From the NCBI GenBank assembly GCA_947307415.1, contig CAMZJA010000001.1, forward strand, positions 186,001 through 250,000: DNA of 64,000 nt. Reading direction: 5' to 3'. The notes beneath the pieces are model-generated. The model searched no databases. It was not told the DNA's origin and was given only the letters and a program-made list of their open reading frames with translations. Position 1 is the first letter of the stretch; the number at the start of each line of letters is the position of its first letter. A program made the translations under genes and the position numbers. This DNA is from an uncultured Bacteroidales bacterium. GTDB taxonomy: Bacteria > Bacteroidota > Bacteroidia > Bacteroidales > F082. Positions 30,636 through 39,814 of the stretch are shown here, in pieces.

Positions 30636-32479
30636 TTTTGTTCGTCACGCAAACGGCGGTAGCTCTTTCGGGCCTGCGCCACATAAACGCTCGCTGTGTA
30701 ATAATCGAAGAGCTTTGAATAGCATACCATAGCCTCTTCTTTTTTATTTAATTGATTTTCAAGTAATTGTGCATCTTCAATCAGAGCCTCATCGGCGATA
30801 TAGCTGTCGGCATAGCCTTCGTAGACACGCTTGTAGAGACTGTCGGCAAGCACAAAATCGCCTTCATTCATCGCAATTTTCGCCTTTCGATAAAACACAT
30901 TCGGCAAGCTCACCTCGTTGAGGTTATATGCCGCAATCGAGTCAAGTGTCTGATTTGCAATATCATACTTCCGCTGATAGATGTAATAGTCGGCTTTTGC
31001 CAGGCGTTTCAAAGCGATGGTGTCGTATTCCAAATTGTCGCTGATGGTGAGCGAGAGTGTCATCGCGTCGTTTGCCACCAGCTTCGAAGTGGCTGCCGTC
31101 AACACCTTCAACGCCGCCTCGGCCCATTCGAATTCACCAATAAAATAACGCAGTTGCGCGTTTTTAAACCTCGCCTCATGTGCTATAGGCTCGTTTTTCA
31201 ATGCTTTTTCTATTTGCGAATAAAGCAGAGTCGCCTCCCAAACCTCGTCAGTGAAGAGATAAACATCGGCAAGTTTCATCTTGATCTCAGCTTTGCTTTT
31301 AGCTGGCAGATTCATCTCTAAAGCATTGTTTAACAATGTTTTAGCATCGTCAAAGCGACCAAGTTCAAACGCCAGAACATCGGCTTGGACAGTCACCAGC
31401 GGCAGCAGCTCATTCGAAAGACCTATCTTCGCGACAGCGTCGTCAATTTTCTTATTCAAATCTTCGTAAAAAGCCTTGTCGTGATTGCCTTCAGCCGCCG
31501 CTTTTTCGTAGCTCATCTTTATCATCCCGACTGTCGCCTGCACGAAAAACACGCCTTCGTCCGACTTCTTCAAGAGGTAGTCGTAAGCCTCTATCGCGAT
31601 GTCGTACTGACGGTTATTGCCAGCTATCTGCGCGATATAAAGAATGTCGTTTTCGTAGTCGCCTTTGCCGCGTCTGTCGAGGGCTTTGAGCTGCATCAGA
31701 GCCAGCTCATAATCCTGCTGCTGCAGCGAATACCACATCAGCAGCGACGCAAACTCTTCATTTTCAGGGTCTTCCTGTGTTTTACGCAGCAGAGCCATCC
31801 TCACCACATCGTCAACATTGCCGTTAATGTCGTACATCAGCATCACGCGCAGACGGTTTTTAATCATGTCATATTGGGCAGGATTCTCCTTTAAATACAG
31901 GAGATAGCACTCGGTGGCGTTCTCGAAGTCGAGCATCGAGTTATAAGTGTAAGCCTTCTCAAGATAAAATTTGTAGTTGATGTTCGGATTCTTAGCGCCT
32001 CTGTCGAACAAAGCAATAGCCGTCTCGTTAAAGCTTCTGGCTCTCAATAAGTTAGCGACATCATTTATCGCATTTTTGGTGTCAGGAACATTTTTTAACA
32101 CCTTATTAATATACTTCAACGCCTTCGGATTGTCGCCCTGCTGCGAGTAAACATAAGCCATGTCGACATGCGACTTCCAATTCTTCGGATTTTTCTTCAA
32201 AAACGACTTATAAGCCTTTTCAGCCGTCTCATAATCGCCCGTAAGTATCAGACAATCAGTGTATTGATTAAAATATTGAATTTGTCCGAAGTTGTCGTAA
32301 AGGTTTTTGTAAATGTCGCGCGCCTTTTCGTAATCTTTCTTGTAATAAAACTCGCGGGCAAGCCTCTCATCGAGTTGTCTTTGGTTATTAACATTCTGAG
32401 CTTCAACGATTTGCGGAAGCAATAATGTCAAAATAAAAACAATGATTGCGAAAAATTTGAGAAAGCGCGGCGACCTCAT
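30632..32479 (-). CDS. Secreted or periplasmic TPR protein
   Basis: 615 residues with a signal peptide (FFAIIVFILTLLLPQIVEAQ) and TPR hairpins through most of its length, for example DYEKARDIYKNLYDNFGQIQ, DYETAEKAYKSFLKKNPKNW and GDNPKALKYINKVLKNVPDT. TPR proteins are binding scaffolds. It sits in the serS-lipoprotein-TPR-rsmA run, 3 bases after the lipoprotein gene and overlapping rsmA by 4. Function not identifiable from sequence. Confidence 0.85.
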   Translation of the reverse strand: MRSPRFLKFFAIIVFILTLLLPQIVEAQNVNNQRQLDERLAREFYYKKDYEKARDIYKNLYDNFGQIQYFNQYTDCLILTGDYETAEKAYKSFLKKNPKNWKSHVDMAYVYSQQGDNPKALKYINKVLKNVPDTKNAINDVANLLRARSFNETAIALFDRGAKNPNINYKFYLEKAYTYNSMLDFENATECYLLYLKENPAQYDMIKNRLRVMLMYDINGNVDDVVRMALLRKTQEDPENEEFASLLMWYSLQQQDYELALMQLKALDRRGKGDYENDILYIAQIAGNNRQYDIAIEAYDYLLKKSDEGVFFVQATVGMIKMSYEKAAAEGNHDKAFYEDLNKKIDDAVAKIGLSNELLPLVTVQADVLAFELGRFDDAKTLLNNALEMNLPAKSKAEIKMKLADVYLFTDEVWEATLLYSQIEKALKNEPIAHEARFKNAQLRYFIGEFEWAEAALKVLTAATSKLVANDAMTLSLTISDNLEYDTIALKRLAKADYYIYQRKYDIANQTLDSIAAYNLNEVSLPNVFYRKAKIAMNEGDFVLADSLYKRVYEGYADSYIADEALIEDAQLLENQLNKKEEAMVCYSKLFDYYTASVYVAQARKSYRRLRDEQK

Positions 32480-32482
32480 GGC

Positions 32483-32956
32483 TCACTCCTTCCTCAGCTG
32501 TTTCACGACCGCCTTCTGTCCGTCGAATTTTTCCTTGAAATACTCTATTTGAGCCTCCATCATACGAAGCTCGTTTTCCTCATCCTGAATATATTTCTGC
32601 GTGGTTTCCTCATCGTAAAGGTTGTTTTTCACGTCATCTTTCAGGTCGGAAAGCTGTTTTCTTGAGAATTGAGCGCCTTCTTTTATCAAAACTCGTTGTG
32701 TTTCAAACTGTTGCAGATAAGCCTGCAGAAGTTCCATCTCTGCGCCTATGTCTTTGGTTAGTGCGATGGTGGTGTCGAGTGCCTGATATTCTCCAACAAG
32801 ATAGTTAAAGTCTTGATTATAAATCAGTTCCGTCTGGCGCTCAACCGCATCCACGCGTTTCAGCATAGTGTCGATCGTTCCTGACGGTGACTTGCTTGTA
32901 CAAGCCACCATCAAGAATAATCCTATGATTGTCAATATCTTACTTAATGATTTCAA
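32483..32956 (-). CDS. Coiled-coil lipoprotein
   Basis: 157 residues. A lipoprotein signal (LFLMVACTSK) is followed by an almost entirely helical, charged sequence: MLKRVDAVERQTELIYNQ, LSDLKDDVKNNLYDEETTQK, ENELRMMEAQIEYFKEKFDG. A coiled coil is likely. Its start overlaps the 3' end of serS by 17 bases, and the TPR gene follows at once. Perhaps a partner of that TPR protein in the envelope; this is inferred from position only. Confidence 0.8.
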   Translation of the reverse strand: MKSLSKILTIIGLFLMVACTSKSPSGTIDTMLKRVDAVERQTELIYNQDFNYLVGEYQALDTTIALTKDIGAEMELLQAYLQQFETQRVLIKEGAQFSRKQLSDLKDDVKNNLYDEETTQKYIQDEENELRMMEAQIEYFKEKFDGQKAVVKQLRKE

Positions 32957-34211
32957 AGCCTGTGTATGGTTGAAGTGCCTTAGGAATCAAGATACCGTCT
33001 TCTGTCTGGTTGTTTTCGAGCAATGCCGCAACTATTCTTGGGAGGGCGAGGGCGCTACCGTTGAGTGTGTGAGCCAGCTTGATGTTGCCGTCTTTGTCTT
33101 TGAATCTCAGCTTCATACGGTTGGCTTGGAATGTCTCGAAGCATGACACCGAGCTCACCTCGAGCCACAGCTGCTGTGCTGCCGACCACACCTCGTAGTC
33201 GTAGGTCATTGCTGAAGTCCAGCTCATGTCGCCGCCGCAGAGACGAAGCACATGGAATGGCAGTTCGAGCTTACGAAGCAGTCCGGCCACGTGTTCCTTC
33301 ATCGCCTCGAGGCGTTCGTATGAGTTGTTAGGGTTGGCTATTTCGACGATTTCGACCTTGTCGAACTGGTGCAGACGGTTGAGTCCGCGCACGTTCTTGC
33401 CCCATGATCCGGCCTCACGGCGGAAGCAGTTGGAGTAAGCCACGCGTTTGATAGGGAGCTCGCTTTCTTGCACAATCATGTCGCGGAAGATGTTGGTCAC
33501 CGGCACCTCAGCGGTCGGGATCATATACATCTTATCGAGCGGCACCGCGTACATCTGAGCCTCTTTATCAGGCAGCTGACCTGTTGCGTAGGCCGAGGCC
33601 TCGTTGACCACGATAGGTGGCTGCACCTCGTAGTAGCCGTCTTTCACAGCCTCATCCAAGAAGAAGTTGATGAGAGCGCGCTGCAGACGTGCGCCTTTGC
33701 CTGTGTAGAACGGGAATCCGGCGCCTGTCACCTTGTTGCCGAGTTCGAAGTCGGCGAGTTTATATTTGTTGAGGAGTTCCCAGTGTGGAAGTGCGTTTTT
33801 CGGGAGATTAGGCATCTTGCCTTCTTCGCTCACCACGAGGTTATCGGCGGCAGTCTTACCACGAGGCACCATAGGGTGCGGAGTGTTAGGAATCTCCACT
33901 AACTTACTCTGAATCAGAGTCTTAAGCTCTTCGAGGCGATCACTTTTTACCTTGGTAAACTCTTTCAGTTCGGCGACGCGAGCCTTCAGCGGTGCTGCCT
34001 CGGCTACTTTTCCCTGTTTGCAGAGGTCGCCCACCTGACGTGCTATATTGTTGGCTTCGGCCAGAGCCTCGTCGTTTTCCTGCTGAGTCTTGCGGCGTTC
34101 GTCGTCGAGCGCTAAAATCTCATCAAGGAGTTCAAACCGAGTGAAGTTCTTGATACTCAGACGGTTGATACACTCCTCTTTATGTTCTCTAATATAAGGT
34201 ATTGTTAACAT
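32940..34211 (-). CDS. serS: Seryl-tRNA synthetase
   Basis: 423 residues, full length. The N-terminal coiled-coil arm that grips tRNA-Ser spans about 30-105 (LDDERRKTQQENDEALAEAN). Class II motifs follow: TAEVPVTNIFRDMI, motif 2 CFRREAGSWGKNVRGLNRLH and motif 3 NGSALALPRIVAALLENNQ. Charges tRNA-Ser in the cytosol. First gene of a four-gene operon (serS, lipoprotein, TPR, rsmA) from the box at 34233. Confidence 0.97.
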   Translation of the reverse strand: MLTIPYIREHKEECINRLSIKNFTRFELLDEILALDDERRKTQQENDEALAEANNIARQVGDLCKQGKVAEAAPLKARVAELKEFTKVKSDRLEELKTLIQSKLVEIPNTPHPMVPRGKTAADNLVVSEEGKMPNLPKNALPHWELLNKYKLADFELGNKVTGAGFPFYTGKGARLQRALINFFLDEAVKDGYYEVQPPIVVNEASAYATGQLPDKEAQMYAVPLDKMYMIPTAEVPVTNIFRDMIVQESELPIKRVAYSNCFRREAGSWGKNVRGLNRLHQFDKVEIVEIANPNNSYERLEAMKEHVAGLLRKLELPFHVLRLCGGDMSWTSAMTYDYEVWSAAQQLWLEVSSVSCFETFQANRMKLRFKDKDGNIKLAHTLNGSALALPRIVAALLENNQTEDGILIPKALQPYTGFEIIK

Positions 34212-34232
34212 AGCTACAAAAAATTTTCAAAC

Positions 34233-34241
34233 GCAAAAATA
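34233..34241 (-). promoter_or_regulatory. -7 promoter box for the serS operon
   Basis: Reverse strand TATTTTTGC, 21 bases upstream of the ATG at 34211. Confidence 0.65.
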
Positions 34242-34254
34242 ATAAATTTTTTAC

Positions 34255-34291
34255 AAAAAAAACGTAGGGGCGAAAAATCTTTCGCCCCTAC
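34255..34291 (-). terminator. GTAGGGGCGAAA palindrome acting as terminator of rplU-rpmA
   Basis: GTAGGGGCGAAA (34264) and TTTCGCCCCTAC (34280) are perfect inverted copies with a 4-base loop. Read on the reverse strand the stem is followed by eight T, a standard terminator, 28 bases after rpmA. The palindrome resembles a dispersed repeat type but has no second copy here. Confidence 0.75.
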
Positions 34292-34318
34292 ATTATTTTC
34301 TGTTCGTTTTCAGTTACG

Positions 34319-34591
34319 TTACTCTGTCACTTCGCCGTTGACCGGGATGACGTTAACGTATGAACGATCTTCTCTCTTTCTGCGGAATTCCACGATGCCG
34401 TCTGTAAGAGCGAACAAAGTGTGATCTTTGCCCATGCCTACATTGTCACCTGGATAATGTTGTGTACCACGCTGACGAACGATGATGTTGCCTGCGATGA
34501 CTGCCTGTCCACCGAAAACTTTCACTCCGAGTCGTTTGCTGTGTGATTCACGACCGTTTTCGGAACTACCAACGCCTTTCTTGTGTGCCAT
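34319..34591 (-). CDS. rpmA: 50S ribosomal protein L27
   Basis: 90 residues: [60 protein letters not shown]. The N-terminal tail reaches the peptidyl-transferase centre; there is no Firmicutes-type cleavable extension. Located 23 bases after rplU. Confidence 0.98.
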   Translation of the reverse strand: MAHKKGVGSSENGRESHSKRLGVKVFGGQAVIAGNIIVRQRGTQHYPGDNVGMGKDHTLFALTDGIVEFRRKREDRSYVNVIPVNGEVTE

Positions 34592-34614
34592 AATTCTTTA
34601 ATTTTTTCGGTTTA

Positions 34615-34926
34615 TTATTCAGTGATGTTTTCAATGCGCACCTTGCTCAAATCCTGACGGTGGCCGTTTAAGGTCTGATAACCTTTTCTTCTTTTCTTTT
34701 TGAAGACAAGAACCTTGTCTGCTCTGAGATGCTTGATGATCTTGGCATCTACCTTAGCACCTTCGAGGACGGGGGTGCCTACCCTTGTGTTGCCGTCATT
34801 GTCGATCAACAACACCTTGTCGAAGCTGATAGCGCTGTCGACATCGCCATTCAAGCGGTTGCAGAAGATTTCATCTCCCTTGCTCACTTTGAACTGCTGC
34901 CCTGCTATTTCAACGATTGCGTACAT
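34615..34926 (-). CDS. rplU: 50S ribosomal protein L21
   Basis: 103 residues: MYAIVEIAGQQFKVSKGDEI, KVLLIDNDGNTRVGTPVLEG and the basic end KVLVFKKKRRKGYQTLNGHR. Binds 23S rRNA. First gene of the rplU-rpmA operon with promoter box at 34964. Confidence 0.98.
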   Translation of the reverse strand: MYAIVEIAGQQFKVSKGDEIFCNRLNGDVDSAISFDKVLLIDNDGNTRVGTPVLEGAKVDAKIIKHLRADKVLVFKKKRRKGYQTLNGHRQDLSKVRIENITE

Positions 34927-34963
34927 TAATTTGTATTTAACTTTTATTCAAATTTTTCGGACT

Positions 34964-34972
34964 GCAAAATTA
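34964..34972 (-). promoter_or_regulatory. -7 promoter box for rplU-rpmA
   Basis: Reverse strand TAATTTTGC, 37 bases upstream of the ATG. Confidence 0.65.
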
Positions 34973-35008
34973 CAACTATTTTCAATACGAAAAACATTTT
35001 TTATAAAA

Positions 35009-35272
35009 TTAATTTTGTTGACGAGAAACACGCTTGCGACAAGCTGCTGCGTATCCTGCGCCAAGTGCAGTAAAAACAAGCAATCCGCTTCCCAACGGAG
35101 CTTCGCTGTCGTAATCAACGCCATGCGACTGCGGCAATGAGAAACCGAAATCGTCGTTGGTTCGGTATAGGTCGTTATCATTGTCGTTCCATTTGAAAAA
35201 CGAATCGCTCTGTGCGCTGGCGGCAAAGGCCATTGTCATTAAAACGGCAATTGTTAATAATTTCTTTTTCAT
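35009..35272 (-). CDS. Small exported protein with a sorting-signal-like C-terminus
   Basis: 87 residues. A cleavable signal peptide (LLTIAVLMTMAFAASAQ) leaves about 66 residues: an acidic region with FFKWNDNDNDLYRTNDDFGF, then APLGSGLLVFTALGAGYAAA and a basic tail CRKRVSRQQN. The final 'Pro-Leu-Gly-Ser, Gly-rich hydrophobic helix, Arg/Lys tail' looks like a tripartite sorting signal (compare LPXTG or PEP-CTERM tails), though the exact motif is of no class I can name. It starts 21 bases after the stop of the giant T9SS gene and may be co-transcribed with it. Confidence 0.72.
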   Translation of the reverse strand: MKKKLLTIAVLMTMAFAASAQSDSFFKWNDNDNDLYRTNDDFGFSLPQSHGVDYDSEAPLGSGLLVFTALGAGYAAACRKRVSRQQN

Positions 35273-35293
35273 TGTATATGCTTTTTTTTGTTT

Positions 35294-38200
35294 CTATTTA
35301 ATGATTATTTTCTGTGCTTTTCCATTCAGTTTGAAAATGTAAACGCCTGTTGTCTGCGGTTTTTCGATTGTTTGAATTCCGTTGACGTATTTTTGCATCA
35401 CCATTCGTCCCATCAGGTCGAACACCTGCAGTTCGCCTTCCCCGCTGACGATGATGTCGTTGCCTGATTGATAGGCGAAGTTCTCGGTCTCCGAGCCTGT
35501 CGAAGAACCGAAAACGATTTTAAATCTTGCCTGACGGTCGGCTGGTGAACCGATAAACGTGTACGACGAGGTTTCGCTCAAATCGATTTCTTTTCCGTCT
35601 AATATATCTATCAATTTTATGTTTTTCAAATCTATTCCTTCAAAACTGATGGTATACATTCCTGTTTCTTTTGCCTTGAAATTCAAAGGAATATCGCCTT
35701 GGCGGTTCGAGCTGACTATTGCGTACTCTTCGAAATCCTGCGGGATGTATAATTTTGTGCTACCATCGAAGATTTGCAGCTTGGACAGCTGACGGCCTTC
35801 ATCGAAACGTACGATGGCGCGGTCGATGATGCTGCCACGGCTGCCTTTGCTGAGGTTGATCACCAACGAGGCATCATTACTGTTGTTGCCCTTAGCGCTA
35901 TTAGAATTATTAGAATTAGGTGTGAATGTCACGTAATCTCCAGAATGATCAGAATAGACAAAGATGCCTTCCATTGGATTTACAGTGTTGCCTGTGGCTG
36001 GTACGATTCCCGAGCCGTCGTCATTCATACGATAAAAATCCATATCGACTGTAGCTTCCACGCTGAACGGATTGCCCACAAGGTTCCAGCCTTCAAATTC
36101 AACGTCATGTGTCTTTGTGATCTGGACTTCGCCGTTGCCGCTGTAAGGCACGCCAGTAAAGGTGAGCGTCACGTCATGACTGTTGGCGTAGAGATAGCCT
36201 TGGCCAGGAATGATATTGAAATCGCTCGAGTGCTGATGGTAGTTTTCCCATTCCGCATCAGCGGCCTGGTTGAAGCGGTAAAGGTCGTAAGTGTTGGCAA
36301 GAAAACCGTCTTCTACAGTAGGTGTAATCGGATCGGAAACAGGCGATGCAATCAGATACCAGCCGCCAGGGTTATCGTCGTTACCATAGCCGGTGATGTT
36401 CTTGGTGAACTGGGCGGCATTCGGGTCGAGCTCCAGTGTCACGAGGACGGTAGCATCGGCGGCAGGCATTGTGAAAGAATACACTCCGCCAACTGATGCG
36501 ATGTTGTGGTTGTTGCCGCCGTAGGTTAGTGTAGTAGAGGTGATGGTATAGGCTGGTGGGTTCGTACCAAGTGTGACTTCAGTGCCTGCTGTATAGTAGT
36601 CTATATTGTTGAAGGTCACGTTAGGAGCTGGTGTGGCAGTGAGATGCGAGCCCAAAGTTAGGGTGTAAGCCTGCACCGCTCCATTGTGTGAAGTGAGATC
36701 GCCAACGATAATGTTCCCGATACTTGCAACACCACAACCTATGTTGGAAGCCACTCCATTTAAAGTGCAGTTGTGATAGTAGTTATAACCGATACTGCCA
36801 GATTGTTGTGATCCAATGATAGCACCACCTGTCACAATTAATTCAGAGTCGTCACAGGTGATTGCAGTGTTTAAGACCATGTTGTTCTCAATTGTTTGGT
36901 TCGCGCTGTGACCAGCTATGCCGCCGACCAAACTATTGCCAGTTATGTTGGTGTTGATGACGCGACAGTTCTCAATGGTGCCCAGTTTATTGCCCGCAAT
37001 GCCACCGACACAATTTCTTCCTATGACAACGGCATCGTCAAGGATGACATTTTTCACAGTTCCGGAGGAAGCAATCTCTCCAAATAAACCTTGTAAATAG
37101 TAATCAGGCTTGTTGATACGGATACCGCTAATGACGTGGTTATCACCATCAAAGGTGCCATTGAATTGATAGTCTTCATTACCATCATAATTACCGATAG
37201 CGGTATAATTCTCACCGTTGATGAGTTCGTTAGGATTATAGTTGATATCAGCGCCAAGCTTGAAGTATATGCCGTTGTATCCGCTGCTGGCATAGTCATC
37301 GCCCGTACCAGTATTCAGGCGGGTAGCCAACATGTCGAGCTGGGCAGCATAAATAATAATGTATGGAGAATCGCTGGTACCGGCACCTCCCCACGGAATG
37401 GCAGCGAGATTGGCGCTTACAGTGACATCACTGGCAGGCATCACGAAAGTGTTGCCCTCTATAGGGGAGCCGTTCACTAAGAAGCCTTGGAATTCATATC
37501 CTGCAGATGGAGTGACGTTGTAGCTTAATGTAATATCGGTGCCAGGGGTATAATAGCTTGTGTTGTTGTAGGTTGCAGCAGGGGCTGGTGTGGCGGTGAT
37601 GTCATTATCCAAAACGAGGGCATAGGCAAAATGCGTCCAGTTGGCGGTGTAGCTGCGGTCGCCTGTCGAGCCTTGGGCGATGGTCACCGTCTGTGTCGCC
37701 TCAGTGAGGCCGGTGCCAGTCCAACCATCGAAAGTGCAGCCTGCTTGGGTCGGATTATTGAGCGAAAATGTCGGTGTTTCAATATTATAAGTAGTTGGAT
37801 TTTCTGTCGCAACAGTGCCACCGTCAAGGTCGTAGGTGATATTATAGTTGCTGATATTCCATTTGGCATAGAGCGTGACAGTTTGTCCATCCTCAGCAGT
37901 GAGGTTGCTGACGCTCTGGCCATCAGTGTATTCCGCCTCGCCATTAAAGGTTGTGCTCCATCCGATGAAGTCGTATCCGGTGCGGCTGAAGGCGTTGGCA
38001 GTGAGGTTCTGCGCCTGTCCGTAGGTGAATTGTTGGTCGCTCATCGTGCCACTTGCACCATCGTTGTTCTTGTCGAAATGAACGTAATAGGTGATCGGAG
38101 TAAGCGTGGCGCTCACGGTACCATTGTCGTTGTTGGGCATGGTGAAGGTGTTGCCGCCGAGAGCGTTGCCGTTGAGTCTATATGTTACCAGATAGCCTGT

Positions 38201-39232
38201 GGAGTTGTTATGGCCCAAGGTGACGGTGGTGTTGCTGGCGTAATAGGTGGTGTTGCCAATCACCACGCTCTCGCCAGTGGCGGTGATGTCGGTGCCCAAG
38301 GTGAGGGCGTGGACGCTGCGTGCGCCGTTCATGTCACCCGCCGGATTGCCCAAACCCACATTGGTGGCGTTAACTGAGCCGTTAATGGTGCAGTTGCGAT
38401 AGTAGTTGTGATTGAGATGGAGATAGTTGATATTACCGCTATCTATTTTACCGATGATGGCGCCGCCAACCGACTGGCCGCTTATGACCACTACGTTTAA
38501 TGCTACGTTATCCTCGACATAGTGATTTACAGCTTGGCTTTGGCTTTGATATCCGATGATGCCACCACAAATCGCGCTGATAGTATTCGCAAATTTAGGA
38601 TGCGATTTGACAGTAGCGGAACTGGTGCAACGACGGACATTACCATTGGAGTTGGCTCCGACGACACCGCCGTGTTTGCTGGCATTGTCAGCCACACGAT
38701 AGATGCCGACATTGCTTGCCACGACACAATCCTCAATGGTGCCATTGTTGCAACCTGCTATGGCACCCACCTGCTGGTAGCCGGTGATGCTGGCATCGGC
38801 AACCGTCAGATTCCTGACGGAGCCACCGCTCAGGTTGCCAAAAACGCCTTGGAGTTGGTCTGCATTGGTTGTGCCGTTCTTGTAGATACGGATACCACTG
38901 ATGGTGTGGACTCCGCCGTCGAAATGCCCTTTGAAGGAATTACCGTAAGCACCGATAGCTGTGAAGTTATTCTCAGAGGCATAGTAATCAGTGCTGTTCC
39001 ACGCATAAGTGTAGGTGTAGGTAAGGTCGGTTGTCAGCAAGAAATACGTGCCGCTATAGTTGGTACCGCTGTTCACGTTCGTAGCCAGCGTATTCATGTC
39101 GGCTATAGACTTTATCTGATACGGGTTTTGTTGTGTGCCTGCGCCAGTCCATTGCGCCCATGCGTTCTGTCCAAAAGCGAACATCATTAGCAGCAGCAAA
39201 GCCGAAAAAATAGGTTTGTTTAAGTTTTTCAT
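35294..39232 (-). CDS. Giant T9SS surface protein with GLUG and InlB-type repeats
   Basis: 1312 residues. Signal peptide (ALLLLMMFAFGQNAWAQW). Two blocks of GLUG-like repeats (GVFGNLSGGSVRNLTV, VGAIAGCNNGTIEDCVV; again GLFGEIASSGTVKNVIL, VGGIAGNKLGTIENCRV) surround an InlB B-repeat region (YVHFDKNNDGASGTM, FSRTGYDFIGWSTTFNGEAE, VTLYAKW). The tail is a T9SS sorting domain (LQVFDLMGRMVMQKYVNG, TTGVYIFKLNGKAQKIIIK). It is probably an adhesin displayed at the cell surface. Own promoter at 39251. Confidence 0.93.
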   Translation of the reverse strand: MKNLNKPIFSALLLLMMFAFGQNAWAQWTGAGTQQNPYQIKSIADMNTLATNVNSGTNYSGTYFLLTTDLTYTYTYAWNSTDYYASENNFTAIGAYGNSFKGHFDGGVHTISGIRIYKNGTTNADQLQGVFGNLSGGSVRNLTVADASITGYQQVGAIAGCNNGTIEDCVVASNVGIYRVADNASKHGGVVGANSNGNVRRCTSSATVKSHPKFANTISAICGGIIGYQSQSQAVNHYVEDNVALNVVVISGQSVGGAIIGKIDSGNINYLHLNHNYYRNCTINGSVNATNVGLGNPAGDMNGARSVHALTLGTDITATGESVVIGNTTYYASNTTVTLGHNNSTGYLVTYRLNGNALGGNTFTMPNNDNGTVSATLTPITYYVHFDKNNDGASGTMSDQQFTYGQAQNLTANAFSRTGYDFIGWSTTFNGEAEYTDGQSVSNLTAEDGQTVTLYAKWNISNYNITYDLDGGTVATENPTTYNIETPTFSLNNPTQAGCTFDGWTGTGLTEATQTVTIAQGSTGDRSYTANWTHFAYALVLDNDITATPAPAATYNNTSYYTPGTDITLSYNVTPSAGYEFQGFLVNGSPIEGNTFVMPASDVTVSANLAAIPWGGAGTSDSPYIIIYAAQLDMLATRLNTGTGDDYASSGYNGIYFKLGADINYNPNELINGENYTAIGNYDGNEDYQFNGTFDGDNHVISGIRINKPDYYLQGLFGEIASSGTVKNVILDDAVVIGRNCVGGIAGNKLGTIENCRVINTNITGNSLVGGIAGHSANQTIENNMVLNTAITCDDSELIVTGGAIIGSQQSGSIGYNYYHNCTLNGVASNIGCGVASIGNIIVGDLTSHNGAVQAYTLTLGSHLTATPAPNVTFNNIDYYTAGTEVTLGTNPPAYTITSTTLTYGGNNHNIASVGGVYSFTMPAADATVLVTLELDPNAAQFTKNITGYGNDDNPGGWYLIASPVSDPITPTVEDGFLANTYDLYRFNQAADAEWENYHQHSSDFNIIPGQGYLYANSHDVTLTFTGVPYSGNGEVQITKTHDVEFEGWNLVGNPFSVEATVDMDFYRMNDDGSGIVPATGNTVNPMEGIFVYSDHSGDYVTFTPNSNNSNSAKGNNSNDASLVINLSKGSRGSIIDRAIVRFDEGRQLSKLQIFDGSTKLYIPQDFEEYAIVSSNRQGDIPLNFKAKETGMYTISFEGIDLKNIKLIDILDGKEIDLSETSSYTFIGSPADRQARFKIVFGSSTGSETENFAYQSGNDIIVSGEGELQVFDLMGRMVMQKYVNGIQTIEKPQTTGVYIFKLNGKAQKIIIK

Positions 39233-39250
39233 AGGTTAAATTTTAAAGGC

Positions 39251-39259
39251 GCAAAAATA
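39251..39259 (-). promoter_or_regulatory. -7 promoter box for the giant T9SS gene
   Basis: Reverse strand TATTTTTGC, 18 bases upstream of the ATG at 39232. Confidence 0.65.
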
Positions 39260-39285
39260 AAACAAAAAAGAATACTATTGTATTC

Positions 39286-39741
39286 TTATTTAAAATAATT
39301 TAAAAAACCTTTGCAACCCTCAGTAATATCTCGGAAAGTCGTCTCAAAATCCCCCGTATACCAAGGGTCTGCGACGTCGCGGTGCTTCCCGGCGTAGTCC
39401 ATCATGAGCGAAATTTTATGTTCAGTATCATCGCCAAGCATTCTTTTCAAATTTCGCAGGTTATTCTCATCCATTGCAATGATGAAATCGTAATAATTGT
39501 AGTCTTTTCTGGTGATTTGCCGTGCCTGCCTTGAGTTGAATTTTATGCCTTTTTGAGTCAAAATCCTCTTCGCCGGCGGATAGATGTCATTCCCGATCTC
39601 CTCGGTCGATGTCGCTGCCGAAGCAATCTCAAACTCCTCTGCCCTTCCAGCCTTCTCGACCATATCCTTCAAAATATATTCAGCCATCGGGCTTCGGCAA
39701 ATATTGCCATGACAAATAAAAAGAATGCGGTGCTTTTTCAT
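39286..39741 (-). CDS. Low-molecular-weight protein tyrosine phosphatase
   Basis: 151 residues from the ATG at 39741. The P-loop ILFICHGNICRSPMAE holds nucleophile Cys10 and Arg16 (C-x5-R), and the general acid lies in DVADPWYTGDF (Asp-Pro-Trp-Tyr). It dephosphorylates Tyr residues in proteins; in bacteria often linked to polysaccharide-export kinases, none of which are near. The longer start at 39777 would cross the promoter box at 39754 and is rejected. Confidence 0.93.
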   Translation of the reverse strand: MKKHRILFICHGNICRSPMAEYILKDMVEKAGRAEEFEIASAATSTEEIGNDIYPPAKRILTQKGIKFNSRQARQITRKDYNYYDFIIAMDENNLRNLKRMLGDDTEHKISLMMDYAGKHRDVADPWYTGDFETTFRDITEGCKGFLNYFK

Positions 39742-39753
39742 TGAAAATTTTTG

Positions 39754-39762
39754 GCAAAAATA
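39754..39762 (-). promoter_or_regulatory. -7 promoter box for the LMW phosphatase
   Basis: Reverse strand TATTTTTGC, 12 bases before the ATG; short leader. Divergent to the purL box. Confidence 0.6.
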
Positions 39763-39786
39763 ATAAAAAAACTTCAAACTATTTTG

Positions 39787-39795
39787 TATCTTTGC
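39787..39795 (+). promoter_or_regulatory. -7 promoter box for purL
   Basis: TATCTTTGC, 19 bases before the ATG at 39815. Confidence 0.7.
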
Positions 39796-39814
39796 GCCTT
39801 GAAAATTTCATACC

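Noticed and set aside
37631-38522. Long open frames on the plus strand opposite the giant T9SS gene
   Set aside because: They mirror the Gly/Thr/Asn repeats of the real protein; no promoter or family resemblance.
36400-38900. Repeat-rich stretch in the giant T9SS gene considered as recombined or misassembled
   Set aside because: GLUG and InlB-type repeats are diverged from each other and the frame is intact, which fits an ordinary repeat adhesin.
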